A stretch of DNA of 64,000 nt, from the NCBI RefSeq assembly GCF_001570765.1, contig NZ_BCSH01000019.1:1-64000 (forward strand), read 5' to 3'. Shown in pieces: positions 1-8,267 of the stretch (position 1 is its first letter; each line of letters begins with the position of its first letter). Origin of the DNA: Nocardiopsis listeri NBRC 13360. Lineage in GTDB: Bacteria > Actinomycetota > Actinomycetes > Streptosporangiales > Streptosporangiaceae. Position numbers and translations under genes: made by a program. Under the pieces are notes generated by a model, which saw only the letters and a program-made list of their open reading frames with translations, was not told where the DNA came from and did no database searches.

Positions 1-34
1 CCCACACACCCGACACCTGCCCGACGACCCCTGG

Positions 35-490
35 TCAGCCACCGACGGTGCCAGCGGTCTCAGCGGTACCGGCGATAGCGGCGCGGAACGCGCGGTCGTG
101 GTCGTCGACGGGCGCGTCCTCCAGCGACGCGACGAACACCGCCACGGCCCGACCACCACTCACCCGGAGTTCCTCCGACACCTCCACCCAGTGGTGATAG
201 TTGGGGTGTTCCATCTCGGTGCATCCCACGGCCGGGGACAGGCCGGCGATGGCCGTGTCCAGCTGCTCGGGGGTGAGCTCGTAGGTGGCGGTCCCGCAGG
301 TGTGCCCGCAGGCACGTCCCAGGGCGATGGCGGGGAGGAGGCGCTCACCGACGTTGATCAGGGTGAAGGTGGTCTCGCCCCCTCGGTGCACGCCGACGGC
401 GTAGGCGGCGGGTCGCTCCCAACCCGGGTGCTCCTCTTCCATACGGGTGAGACCGGCGACGATCTCGTCCCTGGTGTTCCACTGCTCCAT
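35..490 (-). CDS. Conserved-looking hypothetical protein, 151 aa
   Basis: I do not recognise this family. The protein is soluble, acidic and has no signal peptide or membrane segment. It has a cysteine pair in ACGHTCGTATY (near residues 60-67) and a third cysteine near residue 90 in VGCTEMEHP; with nearby histidines these could bind metal, but that is speculative. The ATG at 490 has an AAGGA Shine-Dalgarno about six bases upstream. It lies 12 bases after the stop of the PhzF-like gene and is probably the third gene of an Lrp - PhzF - hypothetical operon. The Ala/Thr/Gly-rich C-terminus looks disordered. Confidence 0.75.
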   Translation of the reverse strand: MEQWNTRDEIVAGLTRMEEEHPGWERPAAYAVGVHRGGETTFTLINVGERLLPAIALGRACGHTCGTATYELTPEQLDTAIAGLSPAVGCTEMEHPNYHHWVEVSEELRVSGGRAVAVFVASLEDAPVDDHDRAFRAAIAGTAETAGTVGG

Positions 491-502
491 GGGGGATCCT
501 TT

Positions 503-1306
503 TCAGACCTTGAGGTCGCCGGTCGCGACGGAGACGGCGTGCCCGCCGATGTGGACCCGCTCACCACGCCAACGCAGCAGCAGGTCGCCACCGCGCGCGG
601 AGGCCTGGTGGGCGGTGAGTTCGGTGCGGCCCAGGCGTTCGCCCCAAAAGGGCGCGAGCACGGTGTGGGCGCTGCCGGTCACCGGGTCCTCCGGTACACC
701 GGAACCGGGGGCGAAGAACCGCGAGACCATGTCGTACCGGTCACCGTGCGCGGTGACGATGATTCCCCGCGCGGGGATGTCGCGCAGGCTGTACAGGTTC
801 GGTGCCAGGCCTCGGACAATGGCTTCGTCGGCGACCTCGACGAGGAGGTCGTCGGTTCCGCCGCGACCGACCCACAGGGGCTCCACGCCCAGGTGTTCGG
901 CGAGTCCTTCGGGGGCGTCGATCTTCTCGGCCGGTCGTGAGGGGAAGTCCAGCCAAAGCCGCCCGTCCTCGGCGGTCACGGTGAGGGGACCGCTGCGGCT
1001 GCTGAAGCGGTAGGGCCCCTCGACACCGAGTTCGGTGAGCACGTGTGCCGTGGCCAGGGTCGCGTGCCCGCACAGGTCGACCTCGACTTCGGGGGTGAAC
1101 CAGCGCAGTTCACGCGTGCCGTCGGCCAGGGGTCGGGTGAAGGCGGTCTCGGAGAGGTTGAACTCGGCCGCCACCCGCTGGGCCCAGGCCTCGTCGTAGG
1201 GGCCGTCCACGACGAGTACGGCCGCGGGGTTGCCGTTGAAGGGTCGGTCGGTGAAGGCGTCGACGACTCGATATTCCATACCTTCAGGGTAGGACGTGGC
1301 GGTCAC
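503..1306 (-). CDS. PhzF-family isomerase/epimerase-like protein
   Basis: PhzF-fold proteins are small cytosolic isomerases related to diaminopimelate epimerase; PhzF itself acts in phenazine synthesis, but most homologues have unknown substrates. Family hallmarks are present: the N-terminal NGNPAAVLVV strand, the catalytic glutamate in NLSETAF (residue 53), LCGHATLATAHVL, and the C-terminal DPVTGSAHTVLAP loop. Length (267 aa) is normal. The GTG at 1306 overlaps the Lrp stop as GTGA, which favours translational coupling. An in-frame ATG at 1279 begins the family's usual MEYRVVDAF and is the alternative start. No other phenazine gene is near, so a phenazine role is unlikely; the substrate cannot be inferred. 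Confidence 0.88.
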   Translation of the reverse strand: MTATSYPEGMEYRVVDAFTDRPFNGNPAAVLVVDGPYDEAWAQRVAAEFNLSETAFTRPLADGTRELRWFTPEVEVDLCGHATLATAHVLTELGVEGPYRFSSRSGPLTVTAEDGRLWLDFPSRPAEKIDAPEGLAEHLGVEPLWVGRGGTDDLLVEVADEAIVRGLAPNLYSLRDIPARGIIVTAHGDRYDMVSRFFAPGSGVPEDPVTGSAHTVLAPFWGERLGRTELTAHQASARGGDLLLRWRGERVHIGGHAVSVATGDLKV

Positions 1307-1743
1307 TGTAGATGTGGCTCGTCCAGGATGAACATGGTCTGGGTGCTCTTGACCTCGGGCAGGCGTTGGAGGCGTTCGAGGACGAACGTGCGCAGCGCCG
1401 CGGCGTCGGTGACGCGTACGAGGAGGAGCAGGTCGACGTCGCCGGAGACGAGGGCGGCGTGGTCGACCTCGGGAATGTCGCGCAGGTATTCGCGGAATCG
1501 CTCCCAGGAGTGCTGTTCGATGCGCACCGACACGTAGGCGGACAGGGCTGTGCCGTACTTCTCGGGGTCGATGACGACGGTGAATCCCCTGATCACCCCG
1601 TCGTTGCGGAGGCGTTCGAGTCGAGAGTAGGCGTTGGCCCGGGAGATGTGCGCGCGCTCGGCGACGGCGCGGATCGACATACGACCGTCGTCGCGAAGGA
1701 GGGCGATGATCCGACGATCGGTGTCATCCAGCTGCACGGCCAT
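1303..1743 (-). CDS. Lrp/AsnC-family transcriptional regulator (bkdR-like position)
   Basis: This is a standard-length (146 aa) feast/famine regulator. It has an N-terminal winged helix-turn-helix (about residues 8-55, including MSIRAVAERAHISRANAYSR) and a C-terminal RAM effector domain (about 65-140). Such proteins bind amino acids or related ligands and form DNA-binding octamers. It is divergently transcribed, 131 bp away, from the branched-chain 2-oxoacid dehydrogenase operon. That is the arrangement of bkdR with bkd genes in other bacteria, so control of that operon is a reasonable inference. Its own transcript continues into the PhzF-like gene through a GTGA overlap. Confidence 0.92.
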   Translation of the reverse strand: MAVQLDDTDRRIIALLRDDGRMSIRAVAERAHISRANAYSRLERLRNDGVIRGFTVVIDPEKYGTALSAYVSVRIEQHSWERFREYLRDIPEVDHAALVSGDVDLLLLVRVTDAAALRTFVLERLQRLPEVKSTQTMFILDEPHLQ

Positions 1744-1838
1744 GTGTCTTACCTCATACCGTCCAGGTGATGGACATTAGATGTTCTGTATCGAGGGACA
1801 CCGTGCCGGGCAATTCGTCCAGCATCGGCGTGGAGGGA

Positions 1839-1868
1839 TCGACAATATGGGGTGATTCGGCTCATATT
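1839..1868 (+). promoter_or_regulatory. Probable leaderless promoter of the 2-oxoacid dehydrogenase operon, with an inverted repeat
   Basis: TCGACA (1839-1844), an 18-base spacer and CATATT (1863-1868) resemble a principal-sigma promoter. The ATG at 1875 begins six bases after the -10 box and has no Shine-Dalgarno, so a leaderless transcript fits. AATATG (1844-1849) and CATATT (1863-1868) form an inverted repeat spanning the promoter, a plausible binding site for the divergent Lrp protein. All from sequence; untested. Confidence 0.5.
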
Positions 1869-1874
1869 CAAGAC

Positions 1875-2972
1875 ATGAAGCACACCGATGAGCGAACTCG
1901 TCCGGTTCCTCCCCTGCCCTCCCAGGAACCGGTGCGCCTCGTGGACCGACACGGCGTCCGTCGCGAACACTCCTCGTTCACCGTTCCAGACCCCGCCATG
2001 CTCGCCGAACTCCACCGGGCGATGGTCATCGGACGCCGCTTCAACCAGCAGGCCGGCACCCTCGCTCGCCAGGGACGGCTCGCGGTCTACCCGTCCTCCA
2101 CAGGGCAGGAGGCCGCGCAGGTGGGCGGGGTGCTCGCCCTGGGCGAACGGGACTGGCTCTTTCCCAGCTATCGCGACAGCGTCGCCATGCTCACGCACGG
2201 CGTGGACCCGGTGGAGACGCTCACCCTCTTCCGCGGGGACTGGCACTGCGGCTACGACCCGCACCGTTACCGCTGCGCCCCGCAGTGCACCCCGTTGGCC
2301 ACCAACGCCTCGCACGCCGTCGGCCTCACCTACGCCGCCCGGCACAAGGGCCACGACGTGGCCGCCCTGGTCCTGATGGGTGACGGGGCCACCAGCGAGG
2401 GCGACACCCACGAGGCCTACAACTTCGCGGCCGTGTGGAACACCCCGGTGGTGTTCCTGGTCCAGAACAACCACTGGGCCATCAGCGTGCCGCTGCACCG
2501 GCAGAGCGTGGCTCCCACCCTGGCCCACAAGGCGGTGGGATACGGCATGCGCGGCTACCACGTGGACGGCAACGACGCCGCCGCCGTGCACTCCGTGGTC
2601 GCCCACGCCCTGACCGAGGCCCGCGAGGGCGGCGGCCCGGCCATCGTGGAGGCGCTCACCTACCGGGTCGACCCGCACACCAACGCCGACGCCCCGCAGC
2701 GGTACCGCGACGACGGCGAGGTGGAGTACTGGGTCGAGCGCGACCCATTGATCCGCATGGAGACGCTGCTGCGCAACGAGCAGATCGTCGACGACGGACT
2801 CCTGGAGGTCTACGAGCGCGACGCCGAACGGATCGCCACCGTGGTCCGCGACCGGATGGCGGGCGAGGACCGACTCGACCCCGCGTCCCTGTTCACCGAC
2901 GTCTACGCCGAAGTCCCGCCGGTACTGGAGCGACAACGGAACGAGCTCGCCGAGGAGTTGCGGGAGGTCTGA
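1875..2972 (+). CDS. bkdA: Branched-chain 2-oxoacid/pyruvate dehydrogenase E1 component, alpha subunit
   Basis: The alpha subunit of the thiamine-diphosphate E1 decarboxylase, which forms an alpha2beta2 enzyme and feeds acyl groups to E2. The ThDP/Mg motif starts MGDGATSEGD and ends VFLVQNN about 30 residues later (about residues 168-200). HAVGLTYAARHKGHD and the C-terminal YRVDPHTNADAP phosphorylation-loop-like segment are also typical. The ATG at 1875 is preferred over an upstream in-frame start because it aligns with the family N-terminus and with the promoter. At 365 aa it is normal length. The split E1 with separate alpha and beta favours branched-chain oxoacids (Val/Leu/Ile breakdown and branched fatty acid primers), but pyruvate or acetoin cannot be excluded. 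Confidence 0.9.
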   Translation: MKHTDERTRPVPPLPSQEPVRLVDRHGVRREHSSFTVPDPAMLAELHRAMVIGRRFNQQAGTLARQGRLAVYPSSTGQEAAQVGGVLALGERDWLFPSYRDSVAMLTHGVDPVETLTLFRGDWHCGYDPHRYRCAPQCTPLATNASHAVGLTYAARHKGHDVAALVLMGDGATSEGDTHEAYNFAAVWNTPVVFLVQNNHWAISVPLHRQSVAPTLAHKAVGYGMRGYHVDGNDAAAVHSVVAHALTEAREGGGPAIVEALTYRVDPHTNADAPQRYRDDGEVEYWVERDPLIRMETLLRNEQIVDDGLLEVYERDAERIATVVRDRMAGEDRLDPASLFTDVYAEVPPVLERQRNELAEELREV

Positions 2973-3985
2973 TGGCGCACACGTTCCCCACCTCCGAGAC
3001 CACCATGGGCGCGGCCCTGAACCGTGCCCTGCGCGACGCCTTGGCCGCCGACCCGGACGTGCTGGTCTACGGCGAGGACGTCGGTCCCCTGGGCGGGGTG
3101 TTCCGGGTGACCGACGGGCTGACGGCGGACTTCGGCGAGGAACGCTGTTTCGACTCACCCCTGGCCGAGTCGGGGATCGTGGGCACCGCGATCGGGATGG
3201 CCGCGTACGGGCTGCGCCCGGTGGTGGAGATGCAGTTCGACGCCTTCTCCTACCCCGCGTTCGAGCAGGTCACCTCGCACCTGGCGAAGATGCGCAACCG
3301 GACTCGCGGCGCGGTGACCCTACCCGTGGTGATCCGCGTCCCCTACGGCGGTGGGATCGGCGGGGTGGAACACCACAGCGACTCCTCCGAGGCCTATTAC
3401 ACGCACACTCCCGGACTGCGGGTGGTCACCCCGGGCACGCCCGCGGACGCCTATTCGATGCTGCGCGAGGCCATCGACTGCGACGACCCGGTGCTGTTCC
3501 TCGAACCGAAGCGCCGCTACTGGGCCAGGGAGACCGTCGAACTGCCCGTGCGGACCGAACCCATGCAACGTTCGGTCGTGCGACGGTCCGGCTCCGACGC
3601 CACCCTGATCGTCTACGGACCCATGGTGGCCACCGCGCTGGAGGCCGCCGAGGCCGCCGCCGGCGAGGGGCGCGACCTGGAGGTGGTGGACCTGCGTCAA
3701 CTGGCCCCGTTCGACGACGCCACCGTGACCGCTTCGGTGCGCCGGACCGGCCGCGCCGTGGTCGTGCACGAGGCCTCGGTCTTCGGCGGTTACGGAGCCG
3801 AGGTCGCCGCGCGCGTCACCGAACAGTGCTTTCACCACTTGGAGGCCCCGGTGCTGCGCGTGGGCGGATGGGACGTTCCCTATCCCCCGCCGAAACTGGA
3901 GGAACACCACCTGCCCGGGGTCGACCGGATCCTGACCGCCGTGGACCGTTTGCAGTGGGAGTCCGAGTGGGTGGAGGGCCGGTGA
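2972..3985 (+). CDS. bkdB: Branched-chain 2-oxoacid/pyruvate dehydrogenase E1 component, beta subunit
   Basis: Partner of the E1 alpha subunit; its N-terminal half completes the thiamine active site. Visible features are GEDVGPLGGVFRVTDGL (about residues 28-44), ESGIVGTAIGMAAYGLRPV and EMQFDAFSYPAFEQV, then a transketolase C-terminal domain (from about residue 200, including VVHEASVFGGYGAEVAA). The ATG shares one base with the alpha-subunit TGA (TGATG), so the subunits are translationally coupled. The 337-residue length is typical. The downstream gene starts inside this stop codon. Confidence 0.92.
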   Translation: MAHTFPTSETTMGAALNRALRDALAADPDVLVYGEDVGPLGGVFRVTDGLTADFGEERCFDSPLAESGIVGTAIGMAAYGLRPVVEMQFDAFSYPAFEQVTSHLAKMRNRTRGAVTLPVVIRVPYGGGIGGVEHHSDSSEAYYTHTPGLRVVTPGTPADAYSMLREAIDCDDPVLFLEPKRRYWARETVELPVRTEPMQRSVVRRSGSDATLIVYGPMVATALEAAEAAAGEGRDLEVVDLRQLAPFDDATVTASVRRTGRAVVVHEASVFGGYGAEVAARVTEQCFHHLEAPVLRVGGWDVPYPPPKLEEHHLPGVDRILTAVDRLQWESEWVEGR

Positions 3986-5295
3986 ACACCTTCGAACTCC
4001 CCGACCTGGGTGAGGGATTGACCGAGGCCGAGATCGTGTCGTGGCTGGTGAACGCGGGTGACGTGATCGTCGTGGACCAGCCGGTCGTCGAGGTGGAGAC
4101 CGCCAAGGCCACCGTGGAGGTCCCTTGTCCCTTCGGTGGCGTCGTCACCGAACTGCACGGAGCGATCGGCGAGGTCGTCGCCGTCGGCGCTCCGCTCATC
4201 TCCGTCGTCCCCGCCCGACCCTCCGGGGCGGGTGGCGACCCTCGGACCACCGTGCCGAGCACACGGGAGGCCCCGGACTCCGTGGGCGGCAACGGCGCCG
4301 CCGACCACAGCACGGATTCGGGTGCGGTCCTGGTGGGCTACGGCACGGGAACGGGCGCGCGGCCCTCGCGTCGCGCCGCCCGCGGGTCGGGCGGGCCGCA
4401 TCGGTCAACGGCGATCGACGGCCCGTCCACGACCTCCGATGGGCCGACCAGGGTGGTATCGCCCCTGGTTCGACGGCTGGCGCGGGAGCACGGCGTCGAC
4501 GTGTCCGCGCTGCGCGGCAGCGGGGAGAACGGGCTGGTGCTGCGCCGAGACGTGGAGTCACGGATCCCTTCCGCCCGACCATCTCGCACGCCCGAGGAAC
4601 CCGGGGTACACCGCGCGCCGTTGCGGGGCGCGCACCGGACCATGGCCGAACGACTGTCGCGTTCACGCCGGGAGATCCCTGAGGCCACCGTGTGGGTGGA
4701 TGCCGACGCCGGCGCGATGATGGAGCTACGTTCGCGACTCAACGAGGCGGCGCCGGACCGACCGGTGAGCGTGCTGGGTCTTATCGCCCGCTTCGCGCTG
4801 CTGGGTCTGGCCCACTTTCCCGAACTCAACGGTCACTTCGATACCGAACGCGGTGAGACCGTGCGCTTCGACGCGGTGCACCTGGGGTTCGCCGCGCAGA
4901 CTCCGCGCGGCCTGGTGGTCCCGGTGCTCGCCGACGCGCACCGTCTCACCACCCGTGGGTTGTCGGCGCGGTTGGGTGAGCGCGCCGAGGCCGCGCGCTC
5001 CGGTTCCCTCGGCCCCGGCGAGTTGTCCGGCGGGACCTTCACGGTCAACAACTACGGGGTGTTGGGGGTGGACGGCTCGGCGGCGGTGATCAACCATCCC
5101 GAGGTGGCGATCCTCGGCCTGGGCCGGATCCTGCGTCGCCCGTGGGTGGTGGGCGAGGACGTGGTGCCGCGTCCTGTGGTGGAGCTCACCTTGGCATTCG
5201 ACCACCGTGTGTGCGACGGCGGTGTCGCGGGCGGTTTCCTGCGCTGGGTGGCCGACTGCGTGGAGCGTCCCGAACTCCTGCTCGGCGACCTGTGA
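3982..5295 (+). CDS. bkdC: Dihydrolipoamide acyltransferase (E2) of the 2-oxoacid dehydrogenase complex
   Basis: E2 forms the core of the complex and transfers the acyl group from lipoate to CoA. The domains are clear: one N-terminal lipoyl domain with the modified lysine in VEVETAKATVEV (K42); an Ala/Gly/Thr-rich linker (about 85-160); an E1/E3-binding domain (VSPLVRRLAREHGVDVSALR, about 164-200); and the catalytic domain ending with the HxxxDG-type motif FDHRVCDGG. The GTG at 3982 overlaps the E1 beta stop as GTGA. The 437-residue length with a single lipoyl domain fits the branched-chain type. No E3 (lpd) gene lies nearby, so the complex must share a general dihydrolipoamide dehydrogenase. 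Confidence 0.92.
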   Translation: MNTFELPDLGEGLTEAEIVSWLVNAGDVIVVDQPVVEVETAKATVEVPCPFGGVVTELHGAIGEVVAVGAPLISVVPARPSGAGGDPRTTVPSTREAPDSVGGNGAADHSTDSGAVLVGYGTGTGARPSRRAARGSGGPHRSTAIDGPSTTSDGPTRVVSPLVRRLAREHGVDVSALRGSGENGLVLRRDVESRIPSARPSRTPEEPGVHRAPLRGAHRTMAERLSRSRREIPEATVWVDADAGAMMELRSRLNEAAPDRPVSVLGLIARFALLGLAHFPELNGHFDTERGETVRFDAVHLGFAAQTPRGLVVPVLADAHRLTTRGLSARLGERAEAARSGSLGPGELSGGTFTVNNYGVLGVDGSAAVINHPEVAILGLGRILRRPWVVGEDVVPRPVVELTLAFDHRVCDGGVAGGFLRWVADCVERPELLLGDL

Positions 5296-5297
5296 GA

Positions 5298-5324
5298 AAG
5301 GGCCGCGCGGTGTGCGCGGCCCTT
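5298..5324 (+). terminator. Terminator of the 2-oxoacid dehydrogenase operon
   Basis: A perfect 11-bp inverted repeat (AAGGGCCGCGC, 5298-5308, with 5314-5324) and a five-base loop start three bases after the E2 stop codon. There is no U-tract, as is common in actinobacteria. The hairpin also faces the convergent gene ending at 5369 and may stop transcription from both sides. Confidence 0.8.
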
Positions 5325-5368
5325 CCTCTGCCCACTCTCCGGTGAACCGTCCGGGGTGGTGGTCTTGG

Positions 5369-6253
5369 TTACTCGTCCTTGCCACGCAGACGATCGATGA
5401 TCGAGGCGATGCCGTGACGGCCCTCGCTCTGGGCCATGAGTCCCTTGCCACTGTCGTCGGTGACGCCGGCGTGGGCGCCGGAGGGACGACGGATCCAAGC
5501 GAAGGCCAACGCGATGAGGATGGCGGGGATGATCGCCAGGGTCAGCAGGCCCGCGGCCGAAGGGGTGCCTTCGGCGTTCATCAGTCCGAAACCGGACAGG
5601 TCGTTGGCCGCGGTCTCGGCGGTGACGCCGTCGTCCGAACCCTCGTCCTCGGAGGTCGCGGAAGCGGCGTCCTGCTGCTCCTCTTCCTCGGCCTCCTGCT
5701 CGTCCTGTTTCTCGGAGGAGTCCTCGGACTCTTCCTCGGCCTGCTCCTCCTCGGCCTGTTCCTCTTCGGCCTCTTCCTCGTCCTCTTCCTCCTGGGGCAG
5801 GTGCTCCTCGGGAACCGGGGCGACGGCGTCCTCGCACTTGTTGTCGGGCTGCTGGAAGGGGTGTGGGGCGCCCTCTTCACCGTTGCCGTCGCCCCACTCG
5901 GTGATGAAGTACTCGACCTCGGCGTGACCGTTGCCGCCGTTGACGACGAGGCTCTCGTCGTTCCACTCCTCGCCCATCATGTCGGCGAAGGTCTTGCCGT
6001 CGATGTCCAGGAGGACGTCACAGTCGTTGGAGGGCTCACCGGGACCGCGGTCGCCGATGAAGAACTCGTGCTGCTCACCCTCGTACTCGATGTAGCCCTC
6101 GGTACCCAACGGCCAGCTGGGGCTGGAGAAGAGCCCCTTCTGCATGGGCTCGCCACCTGCGGGAGCACCCGTGTCACCGTTGATGCCGGAACCGTCGTCC
6201 CAGAAATAGGTCGCGGTGACTTCGCCGTACTGGATGGGAGTGTCGTTGCTCAT
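5369..6253 (-). CDS. Double-psi beta-barrel-like protein with Glu-rich linker and C-terminal membrane anchor
   Basis: Residues 1-110 resemble an RlpA/expansin-type double-psi beta-barrel: ATYFWDDGSGINGDTG near the start, SPSWPLGTEGYI, FFIGDRGPG and CDVLLDIDGKTFADM. A strongly acidic Glu/Gln/Asp linker follows (about 145-205), then one hydrophobic helix (AAGLLTLAIIPAILIALAFA, about 233-252) and a short basic/polar tail of about 40 residues. Stop codons TGA and TAA sit in frame just upstream of the ATG, so no longer N-terminus with a signal peptide is possible. That is odd for a barrel normally exported to the wall; the protein may be tail-anchored or exported by another route. It follows a 714-bp structured intergenic region. 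Function unknown; the barrel assignment is by eye. Confidence 0.75.
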   Translation of the reverse strand: MSNDTPIQYGEVTATYFWDDGSGINGDTGAPAGGEPMQKGLFSSPSWPLGTEGYIEYEGEQHEFFIGDRGPGEPSNDCDVLLDIDGKTFADMMGEEWNDESLVVNGGNGHAEVEYFITEWGDGNGEEGAPHPFQQPDNKCEDAVAPVPEEHLPQEEEDEEEAEEEQAEEEQAEEESEDSSEKQDEQEAEEEEQQDAASATSEDEGSDDGVTAETAANDLSGFGLMNAEGTPSAAGLLTLAIIPAILIALAFAWIRRPSGAHAGVTDDSGKGLMAQSEGRHGIASIIDRLRGKDE

Positions 6254-6515
6254 GGATTATCAGCCAGGTTGGTGACAGGGCCGAGAAGGCCGCCCAGGAC
6301 AGGTCGGGGCACACGGGGGCACGCGGAGCGGCACCCGGTGGGTGAGATCAGGTCATGGGGCTTCCCGCGTCGCCTGCGGCGAACGGCGGGTGGGAACGGG
6401 GGTCCGGATCGGCTCCGCCGTAACAGCCGGCACTTGGATTCGCGCGGCTCGTTCCCTGAGACGAAAAGAAGGCCTCGTCTTCCCTTCCGGCCTGTGGCCG
6501 GTCAAGGGCTCGGCA

Positions 6516-6545
6516 CCGGCTCGTTAAAGATCAATAACGAACCGG
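6516..6545 (-). promoter_or_regulatory. 11-bp leader hairpin, stable only as minus-strand RNA
   Basis: On the minus strand, CCGGTTCGTTA and TAACGAGCCGG pair over 11 bp around an eight-base loop. The one non-Watson-Crick position is a U.G wobble in minus-strand RNA but an A.C mismatch on the plus strand. This suggests selection for structure in the leader of the gene that starts at 6253. Confidence 0.4.
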
Positions 6546-6918
6546 TCACGAAGGACACTAACCCAGCGGTTGGCAAAGTACCGAAGGATTCTGGGTAAAA
6601 TGACGGTTAGTATTCGTGAAATTACCTTATGACGCCACCCGACAAAGGGCCTGAAACCACGAAAACCCCCTGGCGCCAGGGGATTCGGGGACTGAACGAA
6701 GGTGGCGAAGGGGGTCGATAGTGACCCTCGCCATAAACCGAGACGCATGGCGCGAGAGCACCGAAAACCCCTCCCAAAGCCCTCATACCGGCCGGTAGGT
6801 CACGACACGCCGCACACGTCGGGCTTGGTTTCGGAAGGTGCTGTCGTGGTAAAGGCCACGCAAGTCTGTGACGGCCCGGGGTCAGGTCACATCGATCGAG
6901 GTCCATCGGACGTAAAGA

Positions 6919-6948
6919 ACTCCCCGGTGGCTCGTCCCACCGGGGAGT
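6919..6948 (-). terminator. Terminator after kynU
   Basis: A perfect 12-bp inverted repeat (ACTCCCCGGTGG and its complement, 6919-6930 with 6937-6948), a six-base loop, then TCTTT on the minus strand, 20 bases past the kynU stop codon. Confidence 0.88.
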
Positions 6949-6967
6949 CGAATCCCGGTCATCCGGG

Positions 6968-8206
6968 TCAGGTCACCTGTGACCTCCGGTTGAAGCGCTC
7001 GTCTCGCCACTCACCCGACTCCACGACCTCCACCAGGTGTGCGGCCGCGTCGAAGACGTCCACGTAACGCAGGTACAGCGGCGTGAACCCGAATCTCATG
7101 ACGTCGGGGGCCCGGAAGTCACCGATCACGCCGCGTTCGATCAGCGCCTGCACGATCGGGTACCCGGCGCCCTCCACCGGTTCGAGCAGGGCCACCTGGC
7201 TGCCACGACGGTCGTGTTCGGCCGGGGTGATCGAGGACAGTCCCACCGAAGCCGCACGGGCCAGGAACAGGTCGGTCATGGCCAGACTCTTGGCCCGCAC
7301 CCGTGCCATGTCGGCCTTGGCCCACACGTCCAGCCCCGCCTCCAGCGCGGCGTCCGCCACCAGGGGTTGTGAGCCGCTGAGGAACCGGGAGACGCCCGGG
7401 GAGGGCTCGTATTCGGGGGTGAAGTCGAAGGGGCGGGCGTGACCGTGCCAGCCGCTCAGCGGCTGCTCCGCCGTGGTGTGGTGGCGACGGGCCGCGTACA
7501 GGAACGCGGGCGCTCCGGGACCGCCGTTGAGGTACTTGTACGTGCACCCCACGGCGAAGTCCACGCTCTGACCCGAGAGGTCCATGGGGACGGCTCCGGC
7601 GCTGTGGCACAGGTCCCAGACCACCAAGGCGCCGTGTTCGTGGGCCAATCGGGTGATGCCGGCCATGTCGCGCAGCACACCACTGCGGTAGTCCACGTGG
7701 CTCAGCAGCACCACGCCCACGTCGTCCCGGGCGAGTTCGACTGCCAACGCGGGGCCGTCCGGGTCGATCCGGCGCTGGCGGGCACCGGTCAGGGAGACGG
7801 CGCCCTCGGTGACGTACAGGTCCGTGGGGAAGTTGCCCGCCTCCCCCAACACGACCGAGCGGTCGGACAGGCGCAACGCCGCGACCAGGCACTTGAACAA
7901 ATTGGCGGAGGTGCCGTCGCCGACGATCACCTCGTCGGGGTCGGCGCCCACCAACGGGGCGACCTTCGCGCCCAGGGTGCGCGGCTTGTCCCACCAACCG
8001 GCGTCGTTCCAGCTACGGATGAGGTCCCTTCCCCACTCGCGCTCGATCATGTCGGCCACCCGACCGGGGGTGGAACGCGGCAGCGCGCCCAGTGAGTTTC
8101 CGTCGAGGTAGATCACCCCTTCGGGCAGGACGAACTCCTCGCGGAGGTGGGCGAGGGGGTCGGCCGCGTCCAGCGCGGCGCACTCCTCACGGGTGGTGGG
8201 TGTCAT
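6968..8206 (-). CDS. kynU: Kynureninase
   Basis: This cytosolic pyridoxal-phosphate enzyme (fold type I) cleaves L-kynurenine to anthranilate and alanine. Visible motifs are VIYLDGNSLGALP near the N-terminus, VGDGTSANLF (about 95-104), the PLP aspartate region VVWDLCHSAGAVP (about 195-207) and the Schiff-base lysine in CTYKYLNGG (K224). The 412-residue length is normal. It lies 61 bases after kynA in the same direction. The pair converts tryptophan to anthranilate, with the kynurenine formamidase presumably encoded elsewhere. A strong terminator follows. Confidence 0.95.
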   Translation of the reverse strand: MTPTTREECAALDAADPLAHLREEFVLPEGVIYLDGNSLGALPRSTPGRVADMIEREWGRDLIRSWNDAGWWDKPRTLGAKVAPLVGADPDEVIVGDGTSANLFKCLVAALRLSDRSVVLGEAGNFPTDLYVTEGAVSLTGARQRRIDPDGPALAVELARDDVGVVLLSHVDYRSGVLRDMAGITRLAHEHGALVVWDLCHSAGAVPMDLSGQSVDFAVGCTYKYLNGGPGAPAFLYAARRHHTTAEQPLSGWHGHARPFDFTPEYEPSPGVSRFLSGSQPLVADAALEAGLDVWAKADMARVRAKSLAMTDLFLARAASVGLSSITPAEHDRRGSQVALLEPVEGAGYPIVQALIERGVIGDFRAPDVMRFGFTPLYLRYVDVFDAAAHLVEVVESGEWRDERFNRRSQVT

Positions 8207-8267
8207 GGGGTCCCGCTTCCTACATAGAGCCGGTGGGCCGGGGTGGTTCGAAATGTTCGGGCCGGCG

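Larger units (their letters stand above)
6254..6967 (-). other. 714-bp intergenic region with several RNA-type hairpins
   Basis: No convincing gene was found. Read on the minus strand it holds, in order: the kynU terminator (6919-6948); a perfect palindrome CCCCTGGCGCCAGGGG (6667-6682) followed by GTTTTC, which may be a second terminator or an operator; an ACCCAG/CTGGGT stem; the 11-bp hairpin at 6516-6545; CCGGCC-ACA-GGCCGG (around 6485-6505); and AGACGA/TCGTCT (around 6460-6480). The stretch 6530-6660 is clearly richer in A+T than its surroundings and probably carries the promoter of the gene at 5369-6253. I did not find the conserved core of the ydaO (c-di-AMP) riboswitch. Confidence 0.5.

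Noticed and set aside
503-1306. Phenazine biosynthesis cluster
   Set aside because: Only a PhzF-family gene is present; the family is broad and no other phenazine gene lies in the window.
1749-3158. Long minus-strand frame opposite the E1 alpha gene
   Set aside because: Antisense shadow of a high-GC gene; low-complexity Arg/Gly/Val-rich translation, no family resemblance.
6254-6967. ydaO (c-di-AMP) riboswitch upstream of the barrel protein
   Set aside because: I looked for the conserved GGGUGAAUC and GACAGCUAACC segments on both strands and did not find them.
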